A stretch of 64,000 nucleotides of DNA from Herbiconiux solani NBRC 106740 (GCF_001571005.1 NZ_BCST01000006.1:1-64000), one strand, 5' to 3'. Numbered from the stretch's first letter, positions 33,297 through 42,769 are shown. The notes: generated by a model from the sequence alone, not told the origin. Numbers and translations: made by a program.

Positions 33297-35021
33297 CAGC
33301 CGCCGGAACACGTTCGTGTCGGCCAGGTCGATCAGCTCGTCGCCACGCCCCGACAGCAGGGTGCGGATGGCGTAGAGCGTGAAGCCCTTGGCCTGCTCGG
33401 CCGTGATGGTCGGCGGGATCGACAGCTCCTGCTGCGCGGTCACGATGTCGACGAGCGCGGGCCCGTCGTGCGCGAACGCAGCACGGAGCGCGCCCTCGAG
33501 GTCATCCGGCTTCTCGACCCGCTGGCCGTGGATGCCGATCGCGTTCGCCAGCGCCGCGAAATCAGGGTTGTCGAGCTGGGTGCCGAAGTTGACGATCCCG
33601 GCCGCCTTCATCTCGAGTTCGACGAAGTTCAGAGACGAGTTGTTGAACAGCACGATCTTCACCGGCAGCTTGTTCTGGCGCACGGTGAGCAGCTCGCCGA
33701 GCAGCATGGCGAGCCCGCCGTCGCCGGAGAGGGCGATGATCTGGCGATCCGGGAACGCCGTCTGCGCCCCGATCGCCTGCGGCAGCGCGTTGGCCATCGA
33801 GCCGTGGCTGAACGAGCCGATCAGCCGGCGCGAACCGTTCATCTTCAGGTAGCGGGCCGCCCACACGACGGGGGAACCGACATCCGGGATGAAGACCGCG
33901 TCCTCGGTCGCCAGCTCGCTGACCAGCCGGGCCACGTACTGCGGGTGGATGGGCGTGCGGTTGCGGTCGTTGTCGGCGAGGTCGTCGAGCTCCTTGCGCG
34001 TCTTGGCGTAGTGCTCGGTGCTCGCGTCCAGGTGCCGCGTGTTCGTCTTGGTCTCGAGCAGGGGCAGCAGGGCGTCGATGGTGTCACCCACGTCGCCGAC
34101 CAGCGCGAGGTCGACCGGGGTGCGCTTGCCGATCTGCTCGCCGCGGAGGTCGACCTGGATGACCTTCGCCTTCGACGGGAAGAACTGCGGGTACGGGAAG
34201 TCGGTGCCGAGCATCAGGAGCACGTCGCAGCTCTCCATCGCGCGGTAGCCCGACGCGAAGCCGAGGAGGCCGGTCATGCCCACGTCATAGGGGTTGTCGT
34301 ACTCGAGGAACTCCTTGCCGCGGAGCGCGTGCACGATCGGCGCCTTGAGCGTCTCGGCCAGTGCGATCACCTTCGCGTGCGCGCCCTCGGTGCCCGCCCC
34401 GCCGAGGATCGTGACCTTCTTCGTACCGTTCAGCAGCGCCGCGGCCTCGGCCAGCTGGTCGTCGGCCGGCCGCACGATGCTCCGCGTCGCGACGATCGGG
34501 GCCGAGCGGCCCTTGCCCTCGTGTTCCTTGAGGAAGATCTCGCCCGGAATGACCACGACAGCGACCCCGCGCTTCTCGATCGCCGCGCGCATCGCGATCT
34601 CGAGCACGCGTGGAAGCTGCTCGGGGGTGCTCACCATCTCGACGTACACACTGCACTCGCGGAACAGCTCCTGCGGGTGCGTCTCCTGGAAGTACCCGGT
34701 GCCGATCTCGCTCGCCGGGATGTGCGCGGCGATCGCCAGCACCGGCACCCGGCTGCGGTTCGCGTCGTAGAGACCGTTGATCAGGTGCAGGTTGCCGGGG
34801 CCGCAGCTGCCGGCGCAGACCGCGAGCTCGCCCGTGAGGGCGGCGTCGGCCGCGGCGGCGAAGGCGGCGGCCTCCTCGTGACGGACGTGCTGCCAGGAGA
34901 TCGAGTCCCGGCGGCGGATGGCGTCGGTGAAGCCGTTCAACGAGTCGCCCGGCAGACCGTAGACCCGCTCCACTCCCGCTTCGGCGATGACGTCGACGAT
35001 CTTCTCAGCGATTGTGCTCAT
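33288..35021 (-). CDS. poxB: Pyruvate dehydrogenase (quinone) / pyruvate oxidase
   Basis: A 577-aa ThDP- and FAD-dependent enzyme that oxidises pyruvate to acetate and CO2 at the membrane. The catalytic Glu of the ThDP Pyr domain lies in VRHEEAAAFAA (residues 46-56), the FAD/central domain in the middle third, and the ThDP motif GDGGLAMLLGE...NNSSLNF in the C-terminal domain; GSFSHGSMANALPQAIG is also PoxB-like. ATG lies 6 nt after TAGATT, so probably leaderless. Likely a stationary-phase or overflow route. Monocistronic. Confidence 0.93.
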   Translation of the reverse strand: MSTIAEKIVDVIAEAGVERVYGLPGDSLNGFTDAIRRRDSISWQHVRHEEAAAFAAAADAALTGELAVCAGSCGPGNLHLINGLYDANRSRVPVLAIAAHIPASEIGTGYFQETHPQELFRECSVYVEMVSTPEQLPRVLEIAMRAAIEKRGVAVVVIPGEIFLKEHEGKGRSAPIVATRSIVRPADDQLAEAAALLNGTKKVTILGGAGTEGAHAKVIALAETLKAPIVHALRGKEFLEYDNPYDVGMTGLLGFASGYRAMESCDVLLMLGTDFPYPQFFPSKAKVIQVDLRGEQIGKRTPVDLALVGDVGDTIDALLPLLETKTNTRHLDASTEHYAKTRKELDDLADNDRNRTPIHPQYVARLVSELATEDAVFIPDVGSPVVWAARYLKMNGSRRLIGSFSHGSMANALPQAIGAQTAFPDRQIIALSGDGGLAMLLGELLTVRQNKLPVKIVLFNNSSLNFVELEMKAAGIVNFGTQLDNPDFAALANAIGIHGQRVEKPDDLEGALRAAFAHDGPALVDIVTAQQELSIPPTITAEQAKGFTLYAIRTLLSGRGDELIDLADTNVFRRLFS

Positions 35022-35027
35022 GCATCG

Positions 35028-35033
35028 AATCTA
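35028..35033 (-). promoter_or_regulatory. Leaderless-type -10 of poxB
   Basis: TAGATT on the minus strand, with CGATGC (6 nt) before the ATG ending at 35021. Confidence 0.55.
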
Positions 35034-35095
35034 CGGCCGGGGCGGATGCTTCGCATCCGTCAACAGTCGAACCGCCCACCTGAGAGCGGCACCCG

Positions 35096-36904
35096 CTACG
35101 AGAGCCGGTCCCGCATCCCGCCCTCGAGCTTCTGAAGCAGCTCGACCACCGCGTCGCGACGGTCGGCCAGGCTGCCGTCGTCGTTCCACGCGTCCAGGTA
35201 GATCTTGAGCTTCGGCTCGGTACCGCTCGGCCGCACCATCACCCGGGCACCCGGGAGCACGATCCGCAGCACGTCGCTCGGCGGCACCCCGCCGTCGCCG
35301 CGGCTGAGGTCGTCGATCCGTTCGACCGGCAGGCCGCCGAGCTCGGCCGGCGGATCCTCCCGGAGCGCCGACATGACCGCGTCGATCTGCGCCAGATCGG
35401 TCACCCGCAGCGAGATCTGCGCCGAGCCGTAGTGCCCGAAGCGCCCGCTGAACTCGTCGAGCCGGTCGGCGATCGTGCGGCCGGAGGCGGCGAGCTCGGT
35501 CGCGAGGTCGAGCAGTGCGATCGCGGCCGAGATGCCGTCCTTGTCGCGCACGGTCGCCGGGTTCACCAGGTAGCCCAGCGCCTCCTCGTACCCGAAGACC
35601 AGGCCGGGGGCGCGGGAGACCCACTTGAACCCGGTGAGCGTCTCGGTGAAGCCGAGGCCGTACTCCCGGGCCACGGCGCCGAGCGCGGGCGACGAGACGA
35701 TCGAGCAGGCGAGGGTGGCCGAAGGCTCCTCGTCGAGGAGGTCGTCACCGGGCTCGACGGATGCTCCGGCAGCCGCTTCGGCCGCGCGCCAGCCGAGCAG
35801 CTGCCCGACCTCGTTGCCGGTGAGCGAGCGGTAGCCGCTGGCCGACGAGCCGTCCGGGATGGCGATGGCCAGCCGGTCGGCGTCGGGGTCGTTGGCGACG
35901 ATGAGGTGCGCGCCGACGGCCCGGGCGGTCTCGAACGCGAGGTCGAGGGCACCCGGCTCCTCGGGGTTCGGGAAGGCCACGGTCGGGAACGCCGGATCCG
36001 GCTCGATCTGCGCCTCCACGATCACCGGGCGGGCGAAGCCGGCGCGGTCGAGCACGCGGGAGAAGGTCTCCCAGCCGACGCCGTGCATCGCCGTGTAGGC
36101 GACCGTGAGGCCGGCCCCCGCATCCTGTCGCAGTTCGCGGGGAGTCGTGGCGACGGCCGCGGTCGCCTCGACGTACCGCTCGACGAGGCTCTCGTCGGCG
36201 ATCTCGTACTCGCCCGATCGCGGCAGCTCGAGCACGTCGAGGGTGGCGGCGACCCGGTCGATCTGCGCGGCGATCTCGGCGTCGGCCGGCGGCACGATCT
36301 GCGAGCCGTCGTCGCCGTCCCCGAGGTAGACCTTGTAGCCGTTGTCGCGGGGCGGGTTGTGCGAGGCCGTCACCATGACGCCCGCCGAGACCCCGAGATC
36401 CCGGACGGCGAAAGCGACCAGAGGGGTCGGCAGCAGGCGCGGCAAGAGCACCGCGCGGATGCCGGCGCCCGCCATGATCTCGGCCGTGTCGATCGCGAAG
36501 ACGCGCGAGTTCTTGCGGCCGTCGTAGCCGATCACGATCGACGGGCGGGTGTCGGGATGCGCGCGCTCGAGCAGGAACGCGGCGAGCCCGGCGGCCGCCT
36601 GCGAGACCAGCACCCGGTTCATCCGGTTCGGCCCGGCGGCCAGCTCGCCGCGGAGGCCCGCGGTGCCGAAGGCCAGCCGGGAGCCGAAGCGGGAGCGGAG
36701 GTCGTCGGCGGCGCCGGGGAGGCTCGCGCCGACGCGGCGGAGCAGTGCGGCCAGCTCGTCGCGGGTCTCGGGATCGGGATCCTGCGCCATCCACGCCATC
36801 GCGGCGTCGACGAGCACCTCGACGTCGTTGCGCGACTCGGGACCGGCGTGGGGGGCTTCAGTGTTCTGGCCCTCCGTGTTCTGGCCCTCGGCGTTCTCGC
36901 TCAT
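35096..36904 (-). CDS. Phospho-sugar mutase (phosphomannomutase/phosphoglucomutase/phosphopentomutase family)
   Basis: A 602-aa alpha-D-phosphohexomutase. Four-domain blocks are visible: GTAGLRGELAAGPNRMN, the phosphoserine loop TASHNPPRDNGYKVY (Ser171), the metal loop NDPDADRLAIA, the sugar-binding GYEEALGY and the phosphate loop RPSGTEPKLKIYL. The length and GTAGLR motif are those of the PmmB/PGM2-like group, which includes phosphopentomutases; with PNP directly upstream, a role in ribose 1-phosphate use is plausible (inference). GAAGGAG is 5 nt before the ATG. The N-terminus holds an EGQNTEGQNTE repeat. Follows PNP after 34 nt, same operon. Confidence 0.92.
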   Translation of the reverse strand: MSENAEGQNTEGQNTEAPHAGPESRNDVEVLVDAAMAWMAQDPDPETRDELAALLRRVGASLPGAADDLRSRFGSRLAFGTAGLRGELAAGPNRMNRVLVSQAAAGLAAFLLERAHPDTRPSIVIGYDGRKNSRVFAIDTAEIMAGAGIRAVLLPRLLPTPLVAFAVRDLGVSAGVMVTASHNPPRDNGYKVYLGDGDDGSQIVPPADAEIAAQIDRVAATLDVLELPRSGEYEIADESLVERYVEATAAVATTPRELRQDAGAGLTVAYTAMHGVGWETFSRVLDRAGFARPVIVEAQIEPDPAFPTVAFPNPEEPGALDLAFETARAVGAHLIVANDPDADRLAIAIPDGSSASGYRSLTGNEVGQLLGWRAAEAAAGASVEPGDDLLDEEPSATLACSIVSSPALGAVAREYGLGFTETLTGFKWVSRAPGLVFGYEEALGYLVNPATVRDKDGISAAIALLDLATELAASGRTIADRLDEFSGRFGHYGSAQISLRVTDLAQIDAVMSALREDPPAELGGLPVERIDDLSRGDGGVPPSDVLRIVLPGARVMVRPSGTEPKLKIYLDAWNDDGSLADRRDAVVELLQKLEGGMRDRLS

Positions 36905-36938
36905 CGCATCTCCTTCTGCAGGGGCCGTCGGGCGGCCG

Positions 36939-37772
36939 TCACAGCGCGCCGACGACGCGGGCGAGCATCCCGCCGATCGCGGCCTCGGCATTGCGGCCGG
37001 CCTCGATCACCTCTTCGTGGCTCAGCGGGGTCTTCTGGATGCCGGCGGCGAGGTTCGTGATCAGCGAGAAGCCGATGATCTCCATCCCGGCCTGGCGGGC
37101 CGCGATCGCCTCGAGGGCGGTCGACATGCCGACGATGTGGCCGCCGATGGCCTTCGCCATCTGCACCTCGGCCGGCGTCTCGTAGTGCGGGCCGCGGAAC
37201 TGCACGTACACGCCCTCGTCGAGCGACGGCTCGACGCTCCGGGCGAGGTCGCGGAGGCGCGTGGAGTAGAGGTCGGTGAGGTCGATGAAGGTGGCGCCCT
37301 CGAGCGGGGAGTCGGCGGTCAGGTTGATGTGGTCGCTGATCAGCACGGGGGTGCCCGGGGTCCAGGTCTCCTTGATGCCGCCGGCGCCGTTCGTGAGGAT
37401 CAACGTCGAGGCTCCGGTGGCGGCCGCGGTACGCACCGCGTGCACGACCCGGCGCACGCCGTGGCCCTCGTAGTAGTGGGTGCGCGCTCCGATCACCAGG
37501 GCGTGCTTGCCGGTCGGCAGCAGGATCGAGCGCAGCGTGCCGACGTGGCCGGGCACGGCCGGCATCCCGAAGCCGACCACCTCGGTGGCCGGGATCGTCG
37601 CGACGGTCTCGCCGATCAGGTCGGCGGCCTTGCTCCAGCCGCTGCCGAGCACGAGGGCGAGATCGTGGCGCTCGACGCCCGTCAGCTCGGCGATCTGCGC
37701 CGCGGCGGCGTCGGCCACCTCGAAGGGGTCGGTGTCGGGCAGATCCAGGGGATTCGAGGTCGTGGAGGACAT
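36939..37772 (-). CDS. Purine nucleoside phosphorylase (trimeric class)
   Basis: Phosphorolyses (deoxy)inosine and guanosine to base plus pentose 1-phosphate. The 277-aa protein is PNP of the PunA/DeoD trimeric type: LVLGSGWSKAAD with the phosphate-binding Ser, RTHYYEGHGVRRVVHAVR, LTNGAGGIKETWTPG, FRGPHYETPAEV and VGMSTALEAIAAR with the Met near the ribose, and SLITNLAAGI with the purine-binding Asn. ATG lies 6 nt after TAGAGT. First gene of the PNP-mutase operon and divergent from lpdA. Confidence 0.95.
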   Translation of the reverse strand: MSSTTSNPLDLPDTDPFEVADAAAAQIAELTGVERHDLALVLGSGWSKAADLIGETVATIPATEVVGFGMPAVPGHVGTLRSILLPTGKHALVIGARTHYYEGHGVRRVVHAVRTAAATGASTLILTNGAGGIKETWTPGTPVLISDHINLTADSPLEGATFIDLTDLYSTRLRDLARSVEPSLDEGVYVQFRGPHYETPAEVQMAKAIGGHIVGMSTALEAIAARQAGMEIIGFSLITNLAAGIQKTPLSHEEVIEAGRNAEAAIGGMLARVVGAL

Positions 37773-37778
37773 CCATCC

Positions 37779-37869
37779 ACTCTATTCAGTCGGACGCGCG
37801 CGCGGTGCCCGGGGATCGTTCGTCATCCGTTGGTTTTGCGGGCTTCCGCCGACACAGGACAATGGAGGC
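37779..37869. promoter_or_regulatory. Divergent leaderless-type promoters of PNP and lpdA
   Basis: Minus strand: TAGAGT (37779-37784), 6 nt before the PNP ATG. Plus strand: GACAAT (37858-37863), 6 nt before the lpdA ATG at 37870, with TTGCGG 16 nt upstream as a -35 candidate. For lpdA, the GGAGGC spacer could instead act as a ribosome binding site. Confidence 0.5.
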
Positions 37870-39309
37870 ATGGGCAATGCATTCGAGCGCAAGCAGAGGG
37901 TCGCCGTCGTCGGGGGAGGCCCCGGGGGCTACGAGGCCGCGATCGCCGGAGCGCAGCTCGGGGCCGAGGTCACGCTGATCGAACAGGTCGGCGTGGGCGG
38001 ATCGGCCGTCATCACCGACGTCGTGCCCTCGAAGACCCTGATCGCCGTGGCCGAAGCCACCAACGCGATCGGTGAGGCCGCCGACCTCGGCGTGCAGTTC
38101 TTCGCCCGCAACGAGACCACCGGCCGGCCGGTTCGCCCCGAGGTCGCCGTCAACCTGGCGCAGGTCAACAAACGGCTGCTCGGCCTCGCCCGGCAGCAGT
38201 CGGAGGACATGCGGGCCAGCCTCATCCGTGCCGGCGTCAAGATCGTCAGCGGCCACGGTCGCCTCGACGGCCCCGACTCGATCATCGTCTCGACCGGCGC
38301 CGGAGCCGACGGCGTCGACTTCGACCACATCGACGCCGACACGATCGTCGTCTCGGTCGGCGCGAGCCCGCGACTGCTGCCGAGCGCCATGCCCGACGGC
38401 GAGCGGATCTTCACCTGGACCCAGCTCTACGGCCTCACCGACGTGCCCGAGCACCTCATCGTCGTCGGGTCGGGTGTCACCGGCGCCGAGTTCGCCTCGG
38501 CCTACCGGGCGCTGGGCTCGCAGGTGACGCTGATCTCCTCGCGCGACCAGGTGCTGCCGGGTGAGGATGCGGATGCCGCCGCCGTGATCGAGAACGTCTT
38601 CAAGCGCAACGGGATGACCGTGCTCTCGAAGTCCCGCGCCGACTCGGTCGAGCGCACCGCGACCGGAGTGGTCGCCACCCTGTCGGACGGCACGAAGGTC
38701 GAGGGCTCGCACTGCCTGATGGCGGTCGGCTCGATCCCGAACACGCGGGGCATCGGCCTGGAGGAGGCGGGCATCCAGCTCTCCGAGTCGGGGCACATCC
38801 GCGTGAACCGCGTCGCCCGCACGAGCGCGCCGAACATCTACGCCGCCGGAGACTGCACCACGTTCCTGCCGCTGGCCTCGGTCGCGTCGATGCAGGGCCG
38901 CACGGCGATGTTCCACGCGATGGGGGATGCGGTGAACCCGACCGAGCTCCGCAACGTCGCGTCGAACATCTTCACCCAGCCGCAGATCGCGACCGTGGGC
39001 TGGACCCAGCGGCAGATCGAGGAGGGCATCGCCCAGGGCGACATCTACAAGCTGCCGCTCTCGTCGAACCCGCGCGCCAAGATGATGGGCATCAAGGACG
39101 GCTTCGTGAAGCTGTTCGCCCGCACCGGTTCGGGCACGGTCATCGGCGGCGTCGTCGTGGCGCCCAACGCCTCCGAGCTCATCTTCCCGATCGCGCTCGC
39201 GGTCGAGCACCGCCTCACGGTCGACCAGGTCTCCCGTGCCTTCACGGTGTACCCGTCGCTCTCGGGCAGCATCTCGGATGCGGCCCGGGCCATGCACATC
39301 GTGCTCTAG
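37870..39309 (+). CDS. lpdA: LpdA-type FAD-dependent NAD(P)H-quinone reductase
   Basis: A 479-aa flavoprotein of the dihydrolipoamide-dehydrogenase fold. FAD motif GGGPGGYEAA (N-terminus), NAD motif VVGSGVTGAEFASAY (middle), IYAAGDCTTFLPL and the C-terminal dimerisation domain. The redox Cys pair is missing: the usual GGTCLNVGC is GGSAVITDV, and the C-terminal His-Glu pair is replaced (PSLSGSISDAAR). That is the hallmark of mycobacterial LpdA (Rv3303c), a quinone reductase rather than a lipoamide dehydrogenase. Divergent from PNP, the same arrangement I recall for M. tuberculosis. Confidence 0.9.
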   Translation: MGNAFERKQRVAVVGGGPGGYEAAIAGAQLGAEVTLIEQVGVGGSAVITDVVPSKTLIAVAEATNAIGEAADLGVQFFARNETTGRPVRPEVAVNLAQVNKRLLGLARQQSEDMRASLIRAGVKIVSGHGRLDGPDSIIVSTGAGADGVDFDHIDADTIVVSVGASPRLLPSAMPDGERIFTWTQLYGLTDVPEHLIVVGSGVTGAEFASAYRALGSQVTLISSRDQVLPGEDADAAAVIENVFKRNGMTVLSKSRADSVERTATGVVATLSDGTKVEGSHCLMAVGSIPNTRGIGLEEAGIQLSESGHIRVNRVARTSAPNIYAAGDCTTFLPLASVASMQGRTAMFHAMGDAVNPTELRNVASNIFTQPQIATVGWTQRQIEEGIAQGDIYKLPLSSNPRAKMMGIKDGFVKLFARTGSGTVIGGVVVAPNASELIFPIALAVEHRLTVDQVSRAFTVYPSLSGSISDAARAMHIVL

Positions 39310-39344
39310 CGGCTCCGCGTGGCTGGGCGTCGACCGTCGGCCGG

Positions 39345-40862
39345 TTAGAGGATCGTCTCGACCCGGAAGACGGTCGTCACGAGCGGGCCCGGATCGGTCG
39401 CCGTCCACTCCGGGTCGGCGAGGTGGTCGCGCACGGCCTCCGTCAGAGTGCCGAAGTAGGCGACGTGCGCGGCGCGCCAGTCGTCCAGCGACGAGGACTC
39501 GTGCGAGGCCAGGTCGAGCGTGATGCTGCCGAGGGTGGTGTCGGCCACCTCGAGGTACTCGATCACCGCGACGGGCTCGCCCGAGGAGCCGATCAGCGCG
39601 CGGCGCTCGCCGACGACGGGCACCGGCTGCGCGCGATCGTGCAGCTCGTAGGCGACGCGCAGGGTGGTCGAGCCGGTCTTGCGGCCGCTCAGGATGAGGT
39701 CGACGAGCTGGTCGCGGAAGGCTCCGGGCGTGCCGAACTCGAGCCGTTCGAGCGTCGACGGGTCGGTGTGGGCGGCGGCGGCCGCTGAGGCGGCCAGGAT
39801 GTCGTCCACGAGCTGCATGGTGCCCACGTTGTCCCAAGCGTCGCTGGGCCGGTCGTCGTCGGCGTCGGTACCGGTGCCGGCGGTGGATGTCGTGTCGTCC
39901 TCGGCGCCCGCGTGTGCGGCGACCACGTCGGCGAAGGCCCGCAGCTCGCCCACGAAGCCGCGCAGGTACAGGTCGCGACCGATGCCCGACATGGCGCTCT
40001 CCGCGGGGCGGTGCACGGTGACGACTTCGGGCAGCGACTGCCAGCCGGGGGCCGCGGAAGGCGCATCCGGTGTCGTGTGCACCCGCAGTTCCACCGCATC
40101 CTGGGTCTCGGCGAAGCCGCGATCGCCCGAGACGCGGAGGCTCTCGGTCTCGTTCGAGCGGCTGGGCAGGCCGGTGAGGTCGAGGGTGCCCGCCACGCCC
40201 GAGGCGAAGCGGAGGGTGATCGAGAGGGCCACGTTGGCGCCCTCGCCCGAGTTCACGGCGCTGACCGAGACGGCTTCGCCGAACAGGTAGCGCACCAGGT
40301 CGACGAGGTGGATGGCGGCGAACTTGAGGTAATCCTCCTCGTCGCGGCAGAACGGGGTGCTGTCGCAGGCGAAGTGCACCGAGAAGGAGCACAGGGTGCC
40401 GAGCTCGCCGTCGTCGAGCAGGGCGCGCAGTCGCCGGTACACCGGAGCGTGCCGCTTCATGAAGCCGACCCGCACGGGCACTCCGGCGGCCTCGGCCTCG
40501 CGGGCGATCACGCGGGCCTCGGCGGCGTTCCAGCCGAGCGGCTTGTCGGCGAACACGGGGCGGCCCGCGGCGATCGACTCCCGCGCGAGCCGCGCCTGAT
40601 CGGCGGCCTGCGCCACCACGATCACGCCGTCGAGCGAGTCGTCGGCGAGCAGTTCGGCGGCCGAGCCGTAGGGCGTGGCCTCGGGGGCGCCGAAGCGGAT
40701 GAGCGCCTCGGCCGAGCGCGCGGCGTCGCGGGTGGCGAGCGCGGCGAGCGACACCCCGGCGAGGCCGAGGGCGGGCAGGATGTTCGTGGTGGCGTGGAAG
40801 CCGGCACCGATCATCCCGATCCGCGGTTCGGGGCGCTCGTCGTGGTGCTGCTGCGGATCCAT
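39345..40862 (-). CDS. Gfo/Idh/MocA oxidoreductase fused to a C-terminal ASCH domain
   Basis: A 505-aa protein. Residues 12-360 form a Gfo/Idh/MocA dehydrogenase: NAD motif IGMIGAGFHA, the DKPLGWNAAEA block with the sugar-contacting Lys, FAAIHLVDLVRYLFGE with the catalytic His, and the C-terminal DNVGTMQLVDDILAASAA. From about 372 it continues as an ASCH domain: LEFGTPGAFRDQLVDLILSGRKTGSTT, RRALIGSSGEPVAVIEYLEV, and LDDWRAAHVAYFG. ASCH is a beta-barrel related to PUA that binds RNA or nucleosides. A linker rich in Asp/Thr/Gly (TSTAGTGTDADDDRP) lies inside the first domain. Both ATGs (40868, 40862) are possible; the second has GAGGG at 6-8 nt. I know no described fusion of this kind. Confidence 0.82.
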   Translation of the reverse strand: MDPQQHHDERPEPRIGMIGAGFHATTNILPALGLAGVSLAALATRDAARSAEALIRFGAPEATPYGSAAELLADDSLDGVIVVAQAADQARLARESIAAGRPVFADKPLGWNAAEARVIAREAEAAGVPVRVGFMKRHAPVYRRLRALLDDGELGTLCSFSVHFACDSTPFCRDEEDYLKFAAIHLVDLVRYLFGEAVSVSAVNSGEGANVALSITLRFASGVAGTLDLTGLPSRSNETESLRVSGDRGFAETQDAVELRVHTTPDAPSAAPGWQSLPEVVTVHRPAESAMSGIGRDLYLRGFVGELRAFADVVAAHAGAEDDTTSTAGTGTDADDDRPSDAWDNVGTMQLVDDILAASAAAAAHTDPSTLERLEFGTPGAFRDQLVDLILSGRKTGSTTLRVAYELHDRAQPVPVVGERRALIGSSGEPVAVIEYLEVADTTLGSITLDLASHESSSLDDWRAAHVAYFGTLTEAVRDHLADPEWTATDPGPLVTTVFRVETIL

Positions 40863-40923
40863 GGTCATCCCTCGTTCGTCGTGATGGTGGCGCTCCGCCG
40901 CGCGCCCGCGGACGACCGCTCAG

Positions 40924-40980
40924 CCGATGATGGTCAGGCGGTGATGGTCACGCCGGCGACGGTCAGCCGGTGATGGTCAG
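40924..40980 (-). repeat. 14-bp tandem repeat (four copies) spanning the accA stop
   Basis: On the minus strand CTGACCATCACCGG is followed by CTGACCGTCGCCGG, a 15-bp variant and CTGACCATCATCGG. The first copy encodes the last residues of the biotin carboxylase/carrier protein, the second starts at its stop codon. Confidence 0.85.
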
Positions 40981-42756
40981 CAGTACGTGGCCCGACGAGA
41001 CCGTGGCGCCGACGGTGGCGGCGAGGTTCGTGACCACGCCGTCTTTGTGGGCGGTGATGGGCTGCTCCATCTTCATGGCCTCGAGCACGAGCACGAGGTC
41101 GCCCTTGACGACCGTGTCGTCTTCGGCGACAGCCAGCTTCACCACGGTGGCCTGCATGGGGGCCTTCACCGCGTCGCCGCTGGCGCTGCTGGACGAGGCC
41201 GACGAGACTCCGTGACGGGTGGGGGCCGCGCCCGAGGTGGCGGATCCGCCGGACGACGCCGAGCCCGACCGGGCGCCGGCCGCGAGCAGGCGGGCCGGGA
41301 GGGCTACCTCGACGCGCTTGCCGTCGACCTCGACGACGACGGTGCGGCGCTCGGGTGCGGGAGCCGCATCCTCGAGCGACCCGCTCCACGGCTCGGCCGG
41401 GTTGTCGTACTCGGTCTCGATCCAGCGGGTGTAGATGGAGAAGGGCGTGCCCTCCTCGGGCGCGAAGGCCGGGTTGCGCACCACGTCGCGGTGGAAGGGC
41501 AGCACCGTGGGCAGGCCGGCCACCTCGAACTCGTCGAGGGCGCGGCGGGAGCGCTCCAGCGCATCCTCTCGCGACGACCCCGTCACGATGAGCTTGGCGA
41601 GCAGGGAGTCGAACGAGCCCGAGATCACGTCGCCGGCCTGCACGCCGGAGTCGACGCGGACGCCGGGACCGCCGGCGGGCTTGAAGACGTGCACGGGGCC
41701 GGGGGAGGGGAGGAAGGAGCGACCCGGATCCTCACCGTTGATGCGGAACTCGAAGGAGTGGCCGTGCGGCGCGGGGTCGTCATAGTCGAGCACGCCGCCC
41801 TCGGCGAGGCGGAACTGCTCGCGCACCAGGTCGATTCCAGTGACCTCTTCGGAGACCGGGTGCTCGACCTGCAGGCGGGTGTTGACCTCGAGGAACGACA
41901 CCGTTCCGTCTTTGCCGACGAGGAACTCGCAGGTGCCGGCGCCGAGGTAGCCGACCTCTTTGAGGATCGCCTTCGACGCGGAGTAGAGCAGCGCGTTCTG
42001 CTCGTCCGAGAGGAAGGGCGCGGGGGCCTCCTCGACGAGCTTCTGGTGCCGGCGCTGCAGCGAGCAGTCGCGGGTCGAGACGACGACCACGTTGCCGTGC
42101 GCGTCGGCGAGGCATTGGGTCTCGACGTGCCGGGGGCGGTCGAGGTACTTCTCGACGAAGCACTCACCGCGGCCGAAGGCGGCGATCGCCTCGCGGGTGG
42201 CGGACTCGAACTGCTCGGGGACCTCTTCGATCGTGCGGGCGACCTTGAGGCCGCGGCCGCCGCCGCCGAACGCCGCCTTGATCGCGACGGGCAGACCGTG
42301 CTCGGCGACGAAGGCGAGCACCTCCTCGGCGCCGTTCACGGGGTCGATCGTTCCCGGAGCGAGCGGAGCGCCGACCTTCTCGGCGACGTGACGGGCCGAG
42401 ACCTTGTCGCCGAGCTTCTCGATCGCCTCGGGGCTCGGGCCGATCCAGATCAGGCCCGCGTCGATCACTGCGCGGGCGAAGTCGGCGTTCTCGGCGAGGA
42501 AGCCGTAGCCGGGGTGCACGGCGTCGGCGCCGGAGCGACGGGCGACCGAAAGGATCTTGTCGATCACGAGGTAGGTCTCGGCGCTGGTCGTGCCGTCGAG
42601 GGCGTAGGCCTCGTCGGCCAGCTGCACGTGCAGCGCATCCCGATCCTGGTCGGCGTAGACGGCGACGGAGAGGATTCCGCTGTCGCGAGCGGCCCGGATG
42701 ACCCGGACGGCGATCTCGCCTCGGTTGGCGATGAGGACCTTGGAGATACGAGGCAT
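40963..42756 (-). CDS. accA3: Acyl-CoA carboxylase alpha subunit (biotin carboxylase + biotin carrier)
   Basis: 597 aa. Biotin carboxylase domains fill residues 1-450 ([32 protein letters not shown], the ATP loop [27 protein letters not shown] with the catalytic region), followed by a linker and the biotinyl domain with EAMKMEQP near residue 562, where BirA attaches biotin to Lys. Supplies carboxybiotin to AccD for malonyl-CoA and methylmalonyl-CoA synthesis. The ATG lies 7 nt after TAAGCT, rejecting a 22-residue extension. accD and accE lie 7-11 kb away on the same strand, separated by unrelated genes. Confidence 0.95.
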   Translation of the reverse strand: MPRISKVLIANRGEIAVRVIRAARDSGILSVAVYADQDRDALHVQLADEAYALDGTTSAETYLVIDKILSVARRSGADAVHPGYGFLAENADFARAVIDAGLIWIGPSPEAIEKLGDKVSARHVAEKVGAPLAPGTIDPVNGAEEVLAFVAEHGLPVAIKAAFGGGGRGLKVARTIEEVPEQFESATREAIAAFGRGECFVEKYLDRPRHVETQCLADAHGNVVVVSTRDCSLQRRHQKLVEEAPAPFLSDEQNALLYSASKAILKEVGYLGAGTCEFLVGKDGTVSFLEVNTRLQVEHPVSEEVTGIDLVREQFRLAEGGVLDYDDPAPHGHSFEFRINGEDPGRSFLPSPGPVHVFKPAGGPGVRVDSGVQAGDVISGSFDSLLAKLIVTGSSREDALERSRRALDEFEVAGLPTVLPFHRDVVRNPAFAPEEGTPFSIYTRWIETEYDNPAEPWSGSLEDAAPAPERRTVVVEVDGKRVEVALPARLLAAGARSGSASSGGSATSGAAPTRHGVSSASSSSASGDAVKAPMQATVVKLAVAEDDTVVKGDLVLVLEAMKMEQPITAHKDGVVTNLAATVGATVSSGHVLLTITG

Positions 42757-42763
42757 AATCTCA

Positions 42764-42769
42764 AGCTTA
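42764..42769 (-). promoter_or_regulatory. Leaderless-type -10 of accA3
   Basis: TAAGCT on the minus strand, 7 nt (TGAGATT) before the ATG ending at 42756. Confidence 0.55.

Noticed and set aside
37870-39309. Dihydrolipoamide dehydrogenase of a 2-oxoacid complex
   Set aside because: The redox-active Cys pair and the C-terminal His-Glu pair are both missing.
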